64,000 nt of DNA from Ensifer adhaerens. Its GTDB lineage: Bacteria; Pseudomonadota; Alphaproteobacteria; Rhizobiales; Rhizobiaceae. The position numbers and the translations under genes are program-made. Every line of letters starts with the position of its first letter. The stretch's first letter is position 1. The stretch is taken from the NCBI RefSeq assembly GCF_000697965.2, contig NZ_CP015880.1, positions 310,001 through 374,000 of the forward strand. Reading direction: 5' to 3'. Below are positions 9,124-18,234 of the stretch, in pieces. Under the pieces are notes generated by a model that was given only the letters and a program-made list of their open reading frames with translations, had not been told where the DNA came from and did no database searches.

Positions 9124-11211
9124 ATGGCACAGCAAGCAGCGCTGATCATCCCGAAAGTAGCACCGAAGGGCCGGGACGTCGGCTTCGCGCTCGGGATCGT
9201 CGCGATCCTGTCGATCCTCTTCCTGCCCATCCCGCCCTTCCTGATCGACATGGGGCTCGCGTTCTCGATCGCCTTTTCCGTGCTGATCCTGATGGTCTCG
9301 CTGTGGATCCAGCGTCCGCTCGAGTTCTCCTCGTTCCCGACCATCCTGCTGATCTCGACCATGGTGCGCCTGGCGTTGAACATCGCCACCACCCGAGTCA
9401 TCCTTTCGCACGGCCACGAGGGCCACGGCGCTGCCGGCGGCGTCATTTCCGGCTTTGCCAGCCTCGTCATGTCCGGCGATTTTGTCATCGGTCTGATCGT
9501 CTTCCTGATCCTCATCACCGTGAACTTCATCGTCATCACCAAGGGTGCGACGCGTATCGCCGAAGTCGGCGCGCGCTTCACCCTCGATGCGATCCCCGGC
9601 AAGCAGATGTCGATCGACGCCGACCTGTCGGCGGGCCTGATCGACGAGAAGGAAGCACAGCGCCGCCGGCGTGAGCTCGAGGAAGAAAGCTCCTTCTACG
9701 GCGCCATGGACGGTGCTTCCAAGTTCGTGCGCGGCGATGCGATCGCCGGCCTGATCATCACCGCGATCAACATCTTCGGCGGCATCATCATCGGTTACCT
9801 GCGTCATGGCATGCCGATCGGCGAAGCGGCCGACGTTTTCGTCAAGCTCTCGGTCGGCGACGGTCTCGTCTCGCAGATCCCGGCGCTCATCGTCTCGCTC
9901 GCCGCCGGCCTTCTGGTGTCGCGCGGCGGCACGGCCGGCTCCACCGACCAGGCGGTCGTCGGGCAGCTCGGCGGCTATCCGAAGGCGCTGATGGTCGCCT
10001 CCGGTCTTATCATTCTCCTGGCGGTCGTTCCCGGCCTGCCGTTCCTGCCCTTCGCCGTGCTCGGCGGCGGCATGGCGTTCCTGAGCTGGCTCGTGCCGCG
10101 CCAGATCGAGGCTGCCAATGCCGCGCGTCGCGCCGAAGAGGCGGCCAAGGTCCAGCAGACCAAGGAAGGCGAGCAGGACTCGGTCAAGTCGGTGCTGAAG
10201 ACCGCCGAGATCGAGCTGCTTCTTGGCAAGCAGGTCTCGACCCGCCTGCTTGGCGCGCACCAGGAACTCGCCTTCCGCGTGGGCAAGATGCGCCGCAAGT
10301 TTGCTGGCCAGTACGGCCTCGTCATTCCGGAGATCAAGGTTTCGGACGACATCAGCATTCCGGACAAGGCTTACCACATCCGCATCCACGGCACGACGAT
10401 CGCGTCCAACACGGTGCGCGTCGGCGAAGTCCTGGTGGTCACCGGCGGCGGTCGCCGGCCGAGTGTTCCGGGCGACGAGATCCGCGAACCCGCCTTCGGC
10501 ATGCCGGCGGTCTCGATCCTCGAAACCTTTACCGAGGACCTCAAGCGCGAAGGCTTCCATCCGATCGATAACGTCTCGGTGGTGTTGACGCATTTGAGCG
10601 AAGTGATCCGCAACAACCTGCCGCACCTGCTTTCCTATAAGGACGTCAAGGTGCTGATCGAGCGGCTCGATCCGGAGTACCGCAAGCTCGCCGACGAAAT
10701 CTGCACCTCGCACATGTCCTATTCGGGCCTGCAGGCGGTGTTGAAATTGCTGCTTGCCGAGCGTGTCTCGATCCGCAACCTGCATCTGATCCTTGAAGCG
10801 GTCGCCGAACTCGCGCCGCATGTGCGCAAGACTGAGCAGATCGTCGAGCATGTGCGCGTGCGCATGTCGCAGCAGCTTTGCGGCGACCTCGCCGACAACG
10901 GCGTCCTGCGCGTGCTCAGGCTCGGCAACAAGTGGGACATGGTCTTCCACCAGGCGCTGAAGCGCGACGCCAAGGGCGAGGTCGTCGAGTTCGACATCGA
11001 TCCGCGTCACCTCGAAGAGTTTAGCGAGCAGGCGACGAAAGTTATCCGTGAACATCTCGATCGCGGCATGCCCTTCGTGCTGGTAAGTTCGCCCGAATCC
11101 CGTTCTTATGTGCGCATGATCATCGAGCGCCTCTTTGCCACATTGCCCGTGCTCTCGCATGTCGAGCTTGCCAAGGGCCTTGAGATCAAGATCATCGGCT
11201 CCATTTCATGA
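9124..11211 (+). CDS. flhA: FlhA, flagellar export apparatus protein
   Basis: A 695-aa protein with about eight N-terminal membrane spans (to about residue 330), including the FHIPEP-family signature region ([20 protein letters not shown] and a [10 protein letters not shown] segment). A large cytoplasmic domain (about 360-695) follows and forms the nonameric chaperone/substrate-docking ring. Length is typical. It follows fliQ after 131 bp, so it may have its own promoter. The SD is CGGAAGAG, only a few bases before the ATG. It overlaps fliR by 4 bp. Confidence 0.96.
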   Translation: MAQQAALIIPKVAPKGRDVGFALGIVAILSILFLPIPPFLIDMGLAFSIAFSVLILMVSLWIQRPLEFSSFPTILLISTMVRLALNIATTRVILSHGHEGHGAAGGVISGFASLVMSGDFVIGLIVFLILITVNFIVITKGATRIAEVGARFTLDAIPGKQMSIDADLSAGLIDEKEAQRRRRELEEESSFYGAMDGASKFVRGDAIAGLIITAINIFGGIIIGYLRHGMPIGEAADVFVKLSVGDGLVSQIPALIVSLAAGLLVSRGGTAGSTDQAVVGQLGGYPKALMVASGLIILLAVVPGLPFLPFAVLGGGMAFLSWLVPRQIEAANAARRAEEAAKVQQTKEGEQDSVKSVLKTAEIELLLGKQVSTRLLGAHQELAFRVGKMRRKFAGQYGLVIPEIKVSDDISIPDKAYHIRIHGTTIASNTVRVGEVLVVTGGGRRPSVPGDEIREPAFGMPAVSILETFTEDLKREGFHPIDNVSVVLTHLSEVIRNNLPHLLSYKDVKVLIERLDPEYRKLADEICTSHMSYSGLQAVLKLLLAERVSIRNLHLILEAVAELAPHVRKTEQIVEHVRVRMSQQLCGDLADNGVLRVLRLGNKWDMVFHQALKRDAKGEVVEFDIDPRHLEEFSEQATKVIREHLDRGMPFVLVSSPESRSYVRMIIERLFATLPVLSHVELAKGLEIKIIGSIS

Positions 11212-11960
11212 TCACCGACCCGGAGGGCACGGTGCTGGCGCTGTTTGCGGCCTTCTGCCGGATCGGCGGCTGCATCATGATCATGCCCGGGTTCTCCAGC
11301 GCGCGCGTTCCGATGCAGGTGCGGCTGTTCATTGCAGTCGCGGTTTCCATGGCGATCCTGCCGGTCATGTGGACGGACATCTATCCGCAGGTAACCGGCA
11401 AGGGGCACAGCTACATCTATTTGATCGCCGCCGAGACGGCGGTCGGCGCGGTCATGGGCCTTGTCGCCCGCTACTATGTCCTTGGACTGCAGTTCACCGG
11501 AACGGCGATCACCATGTTGATGGGCTTTGCCTCGCCGCCATCGTCGGATGTGATCGAAGATACGCCCGAAAACCAGGTGACCAGCTTGATCAGCTTCGCC
11601 GGCCTGATGGTGCTGTTCATGCTGGATTTCCATCATGTGATGATCGAGGCGATCGTTCAATCCTATCGGGCCATGCCGATCGGCACTCCCTTCGATCCGC
11701 AGGGTGTGCTGATCACGCTCACGGATTCGCTGGCGCAGATCTTCATGATCATGTTGAGGCTCGCGAGCCCCTTCATCATCTATGGCCTGCTTTTCAACGT
11801 GGCGATCGGCATGGTGAACAAGCTGGCGCCACAGATCCCGATCTACTTCATCTCGCAGCCCTATCTGATCATGGGCGGCTTGTTCCTGCTCTATCTCGGT
11901 ATCGCTGCGATGCTGCGCCTGTTCGGCGACGGTTTCGCGCTGGTCATGCAGGGAGGATAG
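11208..11960 (+). CDS. fliR: FliR, export gate subunit
   Basis: A 250-aa integral membrane protein with about six hydrophobic segments. Conserved FliR features include the early [22 protein letters not shown] segment and the later [11 protein letters not shown] region. It completes the FliP-FliQ-FliR gate. The ATGA overlap with flhA shows translational coupling. A small coiled-coil gene follows after 4 bp. Confidence 0.95.
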   Translation: MITDPEGTVLALFAAFCRIGGCIMIMPGFSSARVPMQVRLFIAVAVSMAILPVMWTDIYPQVTGKGHSYIYLIAAETAVGAVMGLVARYYVLGLQFTGTAITMLMGFASPPSSDVIEDTPENQVTSLISFAGLMVLFMLDFHHVMIEAIVQSYRAMPIGTPFDPQGVLITLTDSLAQIFMIMLRLASPFIIYGLLFNVAIGMVNKLAPQIPIYFISQPYLIMGGLFLLYLGIAAMLRLFGDGFALVMQGG

Positions 11961-11964
11961 CGGC

Positions 11965-12378
11965 ATGAAGACCCGCTCGCAGAAGCTCAAGCGCCTGGTC
12001 GCCGTCCAACGCCATCTGGAGCAGATGGCGGAGGCGGATTTCGTCGAGATGGTGCGGCAGCGCGAGGTTCTGGCTGAGACGATCGATGTCGTCGTCGATG
12101 CCATGGGCTCGGCTCATCCGATGCACCGCATGTTCTCCGGCCACTATTCCTCGCAGATCGGACGGCTTGTGCAGAAGGACCAGATGCTGCACGGCATCCA
12201 GCAAACGCACGAGGCGCGCATGCTGACGGAGCGCGCGAAAGCCGACCGGCTCGAGGAAAACATGAAGGAGGCCCGCCAGTCCGAGGACCGCGAAGAGGCC
12301 GACAATTCCATCTACGACCTGATCGATCAACACGTTACGGGCAACGCGCCAGCTTCCCGTAAGCTTGACGGGCGATAG
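11965..12378 (+). CDS. Small coiled-coil flagellar protein, FliJ-like candidate
   Basis: A 137-aa, highly charged, almost entirely helical protein with heptad-like spacing (KLKRLVAVQRHLEQMAEADF; RLVQKDQMLHGIQQTHEARM; ERAKADRLEENMKEARQSED). No signal peptide or membrane span is visible. Size, long antiparallel coiled-coil character and position directly after fliR suggest a divergent FliJ, the export-ATPase stalk that escorts empty chaperones back to FlhA. I recognise no strong family signature, so the assignment is inference from fold and context. SD AGGGAGGATAG lies just before the ATG. Confidence 0.6.
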   Translation: MKTRSQKLKRLVAVQRHLEQMAEADFVEMVRQREVLAETIDVVVDAMGSAHPMHRMFSGHYSSQIGRLVQKDQMLHGIQQTHEARMLTERAKADRLEENMKEARQSEDREEADNSIYDLIDQHVTGNAPASRKLDGR

Positions 12379-12458
12379 TACGTTATTCCCGGTTTGCTCC
12401 GATGGCGGAGCGGATCCGGGCCGACCAATGCCCAGGCTCGATTTTGAGAGGATTCGTC

Positions 12459-13013
12459 ATGGCCATCTCTCCGCCCAGCGATCTGGTGATGGATGTCGTG
12501 CGCGCCGCCGACCCCACCGAAGTGCAGGAAGCGCAGGCGCGGTTGAAGGCCAACCGTGCCGCGTTCAAGGCGACGAGTCTGGCGGAAAACGGCAACGGCT
12601 TTGCCGCTGCCGTCAACGTTCTCAATCTGTCGCCGGAAGGTTCGAGCGGGCTCGGCGACCTCAACAACCGCGTCGAACAGAAGAAGATTCCGGAGACCTA
12701 TCGCAAGTTCGAGGCCATGGTGCTGCAGAACTTCGTGAAGTCGATGCTGCCGACCGAAAGCGAGAACGTTTTCGGCAAGGGCAATGCGGGTGATATCTGG
12801 AAGAGCATGATGGCCGAGCAGATCGGCGACGTGATCTCCAAGAGCGGTGGCATCGGCATTGCCGAACAGCTCGCGGGCGCCGAAGGCACCGATCGGGTTC
12901 AGGCATCGCTGGACGGTAACAGCCGAAACCTCGCCGCAAGCCTCGTGCAGGAATACGAGCGCAAGACGCTGACCGGCTTTACGACCGACAACGACAAGAA
13001 CAAGCAAGCCTAG
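12459..13013 (+). CDS. FlgJ-type rod-cap protein without muramidase domain
   Basis: A 184-aa protein. Residues about 75-150 match the rod-binding domain of FlgJ (PETYRKFEAMVLQNFVKSML, then a DIWKSMMAEQIGDVISK helix and a GGIGIAEQL segment). The domain caps the growing flagellar rod in the periplasm. The C-terminal peptidoglycan hydrolase domain of enterobacterial FlgJ is absent; a separate lytic transglycosylase is encoded at 2143-2715. I chose the ATG at 12459 because AGAGGA lies 6-7 bases upstream; an in-frame ATG at 12402 has no clear SD. It sits among uncharacterised flagellar genes. Confidence 0.8.
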   Translation: MAISPPSDLVMDVVRAADPTEVQEAQARLKANRAAFKATSLAENGNGFAAAVNVLNLSPEGSSGLGDLNNRVEQKKIPETYRKFEAMVLQNFVKSMLPTESENVFGKGNAGDIWKSMMAEQIGDVISKSGGIGIAEQLAGAEGTDRVQASLDGNSRNLAASLVQEYERKTLTGFTTDNDKNKQA

Positions 13014-13025
13014 GGCGGGTGGGGG

Positions 13026-13050
13026 AACTGCTTGCAGTTTTCCGTCCGCA
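13026..13050. repeat. Inverted repeat plus short dispersed repeat copy
   Basis: AACTGC-TT-GCAGTT (13026-13039) is a perfect palindrome that runs into TTTTCCGTCCGCA. The 20 bases from 13031 match 18 of 20 bases at 46561-46580, and share the core GTTTTCCGTCCG with 30865-30876. This looks like a small rhizobial intergenic repeat, here between the FlgJ-like and FlgN-like genes. Confidence 0.55.
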
Positions 13051-13137
13051 CTTCGCTCTAATTCATAGAAATAGTTCGCGCTTGAGAATCCGGTCGATCC
13101 GACCAGAAATCATCGTGATCCAAATGGGAGTTGATTC

Positions 13138-13506
13138 ATGGAAGCCATGGCATCCAATGACGTCCGGATCCAGAACGTGCTCGGCCGCCTGGAAATGATC
13201 CTCGACAACGAGAACAGCCGGATCGGCATCGACCCGGAATTCGATATCAAGACATCGAACGCGCACAAGAGCCGTTGCCTCTACGAACTGACGATGCTGC
13301 ACCGTGACATGCTGCCGGGCGAAAACTCTTCGGCTTTCTCCTCGCATGCTCTGCACCTGCGCGAAAAGCTGTCGGTCAATTCGCAGAAGGTCGAGGCCCA
13401 TCTCGAAGCCGTTCGCGCCGTCGTCGACCTCCTGAAGACCGCCGCCCAGGATGCCGATGCGGACGGCATCTATTCCGAAGCGCAGTTCCGCTATAGCGAT
13501 TTCTGA
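13138..13506 (+). CDS. FlgN-like export chaperone candidate
   Basis: A 122-aa cytoplasmic, all-helical protein. An N-terminal helix (IQNVLGRLEMILDNEN) is followed by a helix with a Lys/Arg turn (HKSRCLYELTMLHRDML), then a third helix (LREKLSVNSQKVEAHLEAVRAVVDLL) and a short tail ending IYSEAQFRYSDF. The order L..LL..EN, helix, N-x-x-x-V/L-E-A-H/N-L-x-A-V/L-R-x-V is typical of alphaproteobacterial FlgN. FlgN binds the FlgK and FlgL C-termini, both encoded nearby. No annotation is certain from sequence alone. SD GGGAG precedes the ATG. Its stop overlaps the next start by one base. Confidence 0.6.
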   Translation: MEAMASNDVRIQNVLGRLEMILDNENSRIGIDPEFDIKTSNAHKSRCLYELTMLHRDMLPGENSSAFSSHALHLREKLSVNSQKVEAHLEAVRAVVDLLKTAAQDADADGIYSEAQFRYSDF

Positions 13507-14072
13507 TGCTGAAGCTCGTTTTCACCGGGGTCTGGGTCTGCGCGGTCACGCTCGGATCCGTCTACTTCTCGATGCAAAGCGCCTCCGCGCCCGCCGTCCC
13601 GGACGGCGAGGCTGCCCGGCGCGCATCGGAGCAATATGTTCCCGGTGAGATGATCACCATTCCGGTCATCCGGGATGGTTCCGTTCAGGGCTACTTCCTG
13701 ACCAAGCTTTCCTTCTCCGCCACCAAGGAGGGGATCAACAATCTTCGCGCGCCACTGCGCCAGATGGTCACCGATGAACTCTACGATTTGCTCGTCGGTT
13801 CGAAATTCATCGACATCGCCGACACCGGTACGTTCGACCTGCCCACCTTCAAGACGACGGTAAAGGACGGCCTGAACAAGAAGCTCGGCGACGAGGTGAT
13901 TACCGAGGTGCTCGTCGAGCAGCTCGAATATCTGACCAAGGAAGACGTCAAACGCGTCGCCAACAGCCAGAATGTGCCGCGGCAAAAGCCGGTCCCGATC
14001 ACCGACAAGAACGGCAACGTCGCCGGCGACAAGTTGCCTGAAGGCGCCGTCAAGGCAAGCAGCGCGCACTGA
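13506..14072 (+). CDS. FliL-like single-span periplasmic protein candidate
   Basis: A 188-aa protein with one N-terminal membrane segment (LVFTGVWVCAVTLGSVYF) and a periplasmic domain. From about residue 50 the domain reads beta strand, helix with LRAPLRQMVTDELYDLLVG, then a F-D-L-P-T-F-K-T-T-V-K-D-G-L-N-K-K-L-G segment, and a final strand (EVLVEQLEYLT). This is the order seen in FliL/stomatin-type domains (strand, R-x-x-L/M-x-D-x-L/I-x-x-L-L, then L-K-x-x-L-x-x-x-L-N). It overlaps the FlgN-like gene by 1 bp and closes the flagellar run. Without a profile search I call it FliL-like, not FliL. Confidence 0.5.
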   Translation: MLKLVFTGVWVCAVTLGSVYFSMQSASAPAVPDGEAARRASEQYVPGEMITIPVIRDGSVQGYFLTKLSFSATKEGINNLRAPLRQMVTDELYDLLVGSKFIDIADTGTFDLPTFKTTVKDGLNKKLGDEVITEVLVEQLEYLTKEDVKRVANSQNVPRQKPVPITDKNGNVAGDKLPEGAVKASSAH

Positions 14073-14139
14073 TGATTGTTGGAAGGGACGCCCGGGTGGG
14101 TTTCCGCTCGGCCGCTTGCCCTCGACGAGGCGGTATCCG

Positions 14140-15129
14140 TCAGTTCTTTTCCGGGGTGCGGTACTGCTCGTTGATGAGGCCGAGTTCCGCCATCAGCCGG
14201 CCGATCGCCACATAGAAGTGGTATAGTCCGGCCGCTGCCAGCCCGCTCTTGTTCCACAGTTCCAGCCCGCGCGGCACCGATGCGCCAAGCAGCGCCAGCG
14301 ATTTGCCGAAGGTCCTGAGCCGGCCTTTGAAGCTCGGGTCACGCCGATGTTCGAGCATCGTCGAGATCGCGCCGTTCCTGAGGCTGCGCGCCCGGATCCA
14401 GGATGCGCTGGTGCGGCGGGCGGGCACGGTCTCGGCAACCCAGGCGTCGGTTGCCCAGGCAAAGGAAAACCCTTTCGCCTTGCAGCGGCTGTAGAAATCC
14501 GCATCGCCGCCGCCGATGAAGTTGAAGGCGGGATCCAGGAAGGGTTGCGGCATCGCGTCCAGCACTCCACGCGTAACGAGCACGTTGCCGGAGGAATAAA
14601 GGATGGGCACCGGCCCGGTCGCGTCATAATGGGGCGTGAAGACCGGATGGCGTTTCCACTTCTGCCCGCCATCGCCTTCGAAAACCGGAAGCTGCGGGCC
14701 GCCGACCATATCGGCACCGGTCGTTTCCTGTGCCGCGATGAGGCAATCGAGCCATTCGGGCGCCGCCACTTCGTCGTCGTCGATGATCGCGATCGCCTTG
14801 AGGTTCGGGTAGGTTTGGAGCGCCGTCGCCCAACCGGCATTGTAGGCGTGGCAGTTTCCGCGCTGATGCGCGACGATCACGACAGAATCCGAAGGATGTC
14901 CCAGGAAGAAGTCTTTGGCCGCCGCAGCCCCGGCCAGCCCGTCGGCATCGTTTTCGACGACGACCGTGGCGTAGGAGATGTCAGGCCTTTGGGAAACAAT
15001 GGTTTTCAGCGTCTTGACGACATGATCCGGCCGACGGAACGTCGGCAGCACGACGACGAGTTCGATGTCGCCGGCGTCTTCCAGCTCTGTCCGGAAGTAG
15101 ACGGAAATGTCCTGGCCGGTCGTCGTCAT
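14140..15129 (-). CDS. Glycosyltransferase family 2 protein
   Basis: A 329-aa GT-A fold transferase. It starts with a beta strand and P-T-F-R-R-P (VVLPTFRRPDHVVKTL), the usual GT2 nucleotide-binding start, and has the acidic metal-binding motif AIIDDDEVAAPEWLD (DDD, about residues 118-120) and a downstream GGGDADFYSRCKAKG acceptor region. It likely adds a sugar to a lipid-linked polysaccharide intermediate on the inner face of the membrane. The start at 15129 is chosen because the upstream extension is not GT-like. It is convergent with the flagellar run and divergent from the GT4 gene. Confidence 0.87.
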   Translation of the reverse strand: MTTTGQDISVYFRTELEDAGDIELVVVLPTFRRPDHVVKTLKTIVSQRPDISYATVVVENDADGLAGAAAAKDFFLGHPSDSVVIVAHQRGNCHAYNAGWATALQTYPNLKAIAIIDDDEVAAPEWLDCLIAAQETTGADMVGGPQLPVFEGDGGQKWKRHPVFTPHYDATGPVPILYSSGNVLVTRGVLDAMPQPFLDPAFNFIGGGDADFYSRCKAKGFSFAWATDAWVAETVPARRTSASWIRARSLRNGAISTMLEHRRDPSFKGRLRTFGKSLALLGASVPRGLELWNKSGLAAAGLYHFYVAIGRLMAELGLINEQYRTPEKN

Positions 15130-15284
15130 GGCGAAACCTGTAGAAGCAAAATTGTGTCGCAATACAGCAGATCTTCCTAAACAGATGCTGAACCCTGGCG
15201 GCAGATTTTGAAAGGGGTCTTTAAGCGCTCCTTCACCCCATGCTGCTAATGAAGGCCGCAGTTCCATTCATGACGTGTGGCAAA

Positions 15285-16517
15285 ATGCATCTGGTCCTGG
15301 TCTCTTCGCTCGTTCCCGTCGCCAATCCGGCGTCCGGTTTCGACATTGCCAACCGGGCTGTGCTCGATGGTCTGCGCGCGCTCGGTCACCGCGTCAGCGT
15401 CATCGGTTTTCTCCAGCCGGGACGCGTGCCCGCGCCCGATTGCGATATGCATCTTCTCGGCGAGCTGGAAGTCACCAATGCCAAGGTTGGCACGTGGCAG
15501 AAGTTGAGCTGGCTCGCGACGGCCTTCCTCAACCGCACGACCGTCTCATCCGGCAAGATGCTGATGGTGTCGTCGAGCCGGATTCAGTCGATCCTCGAGA
15601 GCCTCGCTCCGTTCGACGGTCTCGTGCTCAACTCGGTGCAACTGCCGGCCGCTTTCCAGCAGGTTTTCCGCCCCCATCCGTCGATCTATGTCGCGCACAA
15701 TGTCGAGGCGGATTCTGCCTTTGAGAATGCCGAGCGGGCCAAGGGTACGGTCGAACGCTTTCTTTTCCGGCGCGAGGCGCAGTATCTCGAACGCTACGAG
15801 CAGCAACTGGCGCAGAATGCGGTGGCCGTCTGGACGTTTGCGGAGGCCGATCGCTTCGGCTTCGGCCGCGCCGTGAGCGACCGGGCCTTCGTGCTGCCGC
15901 TGGTCACCGGTTGGGATGCGGCAGTAGTGCCGACAGAAGCAGCCGACCTCCAGCAGGACCTCGGCTTGATCGGGACCTGGAGCTGGCGGCCGAACCGATT
16001 GGGGCTCGACTGGTTTCTCGCCGAGGTCGTATCGCATCTGCCGCAGGATCTTTCGATCGCGATTGCCGGCCAGATGGACGGCATACCGGCGGTTTCCCAT
16101 CCCGGTGTTCGCTTCGTCGGACGGGTTCCTGATGCACGCGCCTTCGTCACGGAAAGTGCGGTCATACCGCTCGTCAGCCGGGGCGGTACGGGCGTCCAGC
16201 TGAAGAGCATCGAGACCTTCGAGCTTGGCATGCCATCCGTGGCGACGCAGGCGTCGTTGCGCGGCATCGAGGCGCTTCCTGAGAATTGCGCCGCGGCCGA
16301 AGATCCGGCCGAGTTCGCGCGCCTGTTGGTCGACAAGGTCACCCGCGCGCGCGGCGGCGACCGCCAACGCCTTGACGGTTCGGTCTTCCATCGCGCCCAG
16401 AAGGCGAAGCTGATGCGGGTCATGCGCAATGTGCTGGCCGGCCTCGCTCCGAGTGCCTCGGCCGAGACACCCTCGGTTCCGCCCGAGCTGAAGGTCCATG
16501 ACGGGGGGCGGTCGTGA
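15285..16517 (+). CDS. Glycosyltransferase, GT4/GT-B type
   Basis: A GT-B fold transferase of about 410 aa. The N-terminal half begins HLVLVSSLVP-x-x-x-P-x-S-G-F and contains SIYVAHNVEAD, typical of sugar transferases acting on nucleotide sugars. The C-terminal half has GTWSWRPNRLGLDWFL and the donor-binding RFVGRVPDARAF... PLVSRGGTGVQLKSIETFELG, with the usual Glu. The start is uncertain (ATG at 15240, 15270 or 15285); I chose 15285 because the Rossmann strand follows at once. It overlaps the next gene by 4 bp with GTGA. Confidence 0.87.
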   Translation: MHLVLVSSLVPVANPASGFDIANRAVLDGLRALGHRVSVIGFLQPGRVPAPDCDMHLLGELEVTNAKVGTWQKLSWLATAFLNRTTVSSGKMLMVSSSRIQSILESLAPFDGLVLNSVQLPAAFQQVFRPHPSIYVAHNVEADSAFENAERAKGTVERFLFRREAQYLERYEQQLAQNAVAVWTFAEADRFGFGRAVSDRAFVLPLVTGWDAAVVPTEAADLQQDLGLIGTWSWRPNRLGLDWFLAEVVSHLPQDLSIAIAGQMDGIPAVSHPGVRFVGRVPDARAFVTESAVIPLVSRGGTGVQLKSIETFELGMPSVATQASLRGIEALPENCAAAEDPAEFARLLVDKVTRARGGDRQRLDGSVFHRAQKAKLMRVMRNVLAGLAPSASAETPSVPPELKVHDGGRS

Positions 16518-17329
16518 CCAAGACGACCACCGGCGCGAACGCCGCCCTGTCCGGGCGCCTCATCCTGGGCATGCCGGTGGTCGATTTCGATTGGGGGAGT
16601 GCCTTTGCCTTTGCGGCCGACGCGCTGTCGCGCCCGGGCGGGCAAACAACGCTCGCCTTCCTCAACGCCAACAATGCCAACCTGATGATGCGCGACGGCG
16701 AGTACCGCGAGGTTCTCGGTCGCCAGGTCGTCTTTCCCGACGGTCACGGCGTCGATATTGCTTCCTATCTCTTTTACGGCAGCATGTTCCCGGCCAATCT
16801 CAACGGCACGGACTTCGTGCCGGCGCTGCTGACCTTCATCGACCGGCCGCTGCGCGTTGCGATGATCGGCGCCCGTGCGAAGGTGCTTGCGCGCGCGGCC
16901 GAGAATTTTCGCAGGCACGCGCCATGGCACGAGTTCCTCCCCGTTTCCGACGGGTTCTTCGATCGTGACCACTCCGAGCAAGTGCTTGCCGATGTCCGGG
17001 CGCTGAATGCTGATATCCTGCTGGTGGCGATGGGAAGCCCCGGTCAGGAGAAATGGGTCGATGCCCATGTGGGGCCGCAGGACGCCCGGCTGGTCATTAC
17101 CGTCGGCGCGCTCTTCGATTTCGTCGCCGAGGCGTTTCCGCGGGCGCCGAAGTTCCTGCGCCGGATGCGGCTGGAATGGTTCTTTCGCCTGGCGGTCGAG
17201 CCGCGGCGCATGTGGCGTCGCTATGTCCTCGGAAACCCGCTTTTCCTGTTTTACGTCCTCTGGCACAAGCTGTCGGGGCGGGCGCGGGAAAACGTCGCCG
17301 ACACCAGCCTTCGGACGGGAACATCGTGA
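16514..17329 (+). CDS. WecG/TagA/CpsF-family glycosyltransferase (GT26)
   Basis: A 271-aa GT26 enzyme. Family landmarks are all present: TLAFLNANNANLMMRD, the DGHGVDIASYL motif with its catalytic-region Asp, MIGARAKVLARAAENF, VAMGSPGQEKWV, TVGALFDFVAE, and the C-terminal R-x-x-LEWFFRL..EPRRMWRRY element. These enzymes transfer N-acetylmannosaminuronic acid, ManNAc or glucuronic acid to lipid-linked intermediates. It starts at GTG, overlapping the previous stop (GTGA), and its own stop overlaps another GTG start. Confidence 0.92.
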   Translation: MTKTTTGANAALSGRLILGMPVVDFDWGSAFAFAADALSRPGGQTTLAFLNANNANLMMRDGEYREVLGRQVVFPDGHGVDIASYLFYGSMFPANLNGTDFVPALLTFIDRPLRVAMIGARAKVLARAAENFRRHAPWHEFLPVSDGFFDRDHSEQVLADVRALNADILLVAMGSPGQEKWVDAHVGPQDARLVITVGALFDFVAEAFPRAPKFLRRMRLEWFFRLAVEPRRMWRRYVLGNPLFLFYVLWHKLSGRARENVADTSLRTGTS

Positions 17330-18219
17330 ACGGTCAGACCATGCGCACAGCCATTGTCACAGCGTCCTACGCCAATGACTTCGAGCGCTGCCGGCTGATG
17401 TGCGAAAGCATGGACCGCAAGCTTCAGGGCGATTGGAAGCACTATCTGCTGGTTGCCGATTTCGACGTTAAGCTCTTCCGGCAACTGGAGGGCTCCAGAC
17501 GCCAGGTTATCAGCGAACGCGATCTCCTGCCCTGGTGGCTGCATCCCGTCACCGACCCGCTTTCGGGCGGCCGCCGGAAGCTGTGGCTCAGCCCCTTTGG
17601 CCTGCCGCTGCGTGGCTGGCATGCCCAACAGCTTCGCCGCCTGGTGCTCGCGCGCCACATCGACGAGGCGGCGATGTTTGCCGTCGATTCCGATGTCGTC
17701 TTCCTGCGCGCCTTCGATCCCGGCAGCCTCTGGCAGGGAGAGCGGTTGACGCTCTACCGCAAGGACGGGGCGATTAATGCGCAAATGCGCTCCAACCATC
17801 TCGAATGGCTCGCCCATTCCGACAGGCTTCTCGGGATCGGCCCCTACACGTTGCCGGCCAACGACTATATCAACACGCTGATCGCGTGGCGCACCGATAC
17901 CAGCCGCAAGCTGCTCGAGCACATCGAGACGCTGCACGGTCGGAACTGGGTGAGGGCGATGACCCGCACCCGCGCCTTCTCCGAATGCACGATCTACGGG
18001 CGCTTCGTCGACGAGGTGCTGGGCGGGGAAGGTCATGTTCCCTCTGATGCCGCGCTCTGTCATGTGCTCTGGTTCGAAGACAGCTACCGGCAGGATCTCT
18101 CCGGACTCAGGGCGTTCTTGAAGGACATGGCGCCGCATCAGGTCGGCATCGGCGTGCAGTCCTTCGTCGGCCACGATCTCGACGATATTCGCCGGGCGGT
18201 GTTCGAACTCGCGGCCTGA
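17326..18219 (+). CDS. DUF6492-like putative glycosyltransferase
   Basis: A 297-aa protein starting with AIVTASYANDFERCRLMCESM, a GT-A-like nucleotide-binding strand/helix. An acidic metal-site-like FAVDSDVVFLRAF motif (D-S-D) lies near residue 120. I recognise the general DUF6492 type, which is linked to polysaccharide loci but not biochemically defined to my knowledge. The GTG at 17326 has GGACGGGA upstream and overlaps the GT26 stop (GTGA); an ATG at 17341 is the alternative. It is the last of three coupled transferase genes. Confidence 0.68.
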   Translation: MNGQTMRTAIVTASYANDFERCRLMCESMDRKLQGDWKHYLLVADFDVKLFRQLEGSRRQVISERDLLPWWLHPVTDPLSGGRRKLWLSPFGLPLRGWHAQQLRRLVLARHIDEAAMFAVDSDVVFLRAFDPGSLWQGERLTLYRKDGAINAQMRSNHLEWLAHSDRLLGIGPYTLPANDYINTLIAWRTDTSRKLLEHIETLHGRNWVRAMTRTRAFSECTIYGRFVDEVLGGEGHVPSDAALCHVLWFEDSYRQDLSGLRAFLKDMAPHQVGIGVQSFVGHDLDDIRRAVFELAA

Positions 18220-18234
18220 GGCATCTGTCTTGTT

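Noticed and set aside
9103..11160. 685-codon open frame antisense to flhA
   Set aside because: The product is His/Asp/Arg-rich and resembles no protein; it is a high-GC shadow of flhA, which has clear family motifs.
15222..15235. Possible promoter boxes between the divergent GT2 and GT4 genes
   Set aside because: The 155-bp gap must hold promoters, but no pair of boxes at proper spacing was convincing.
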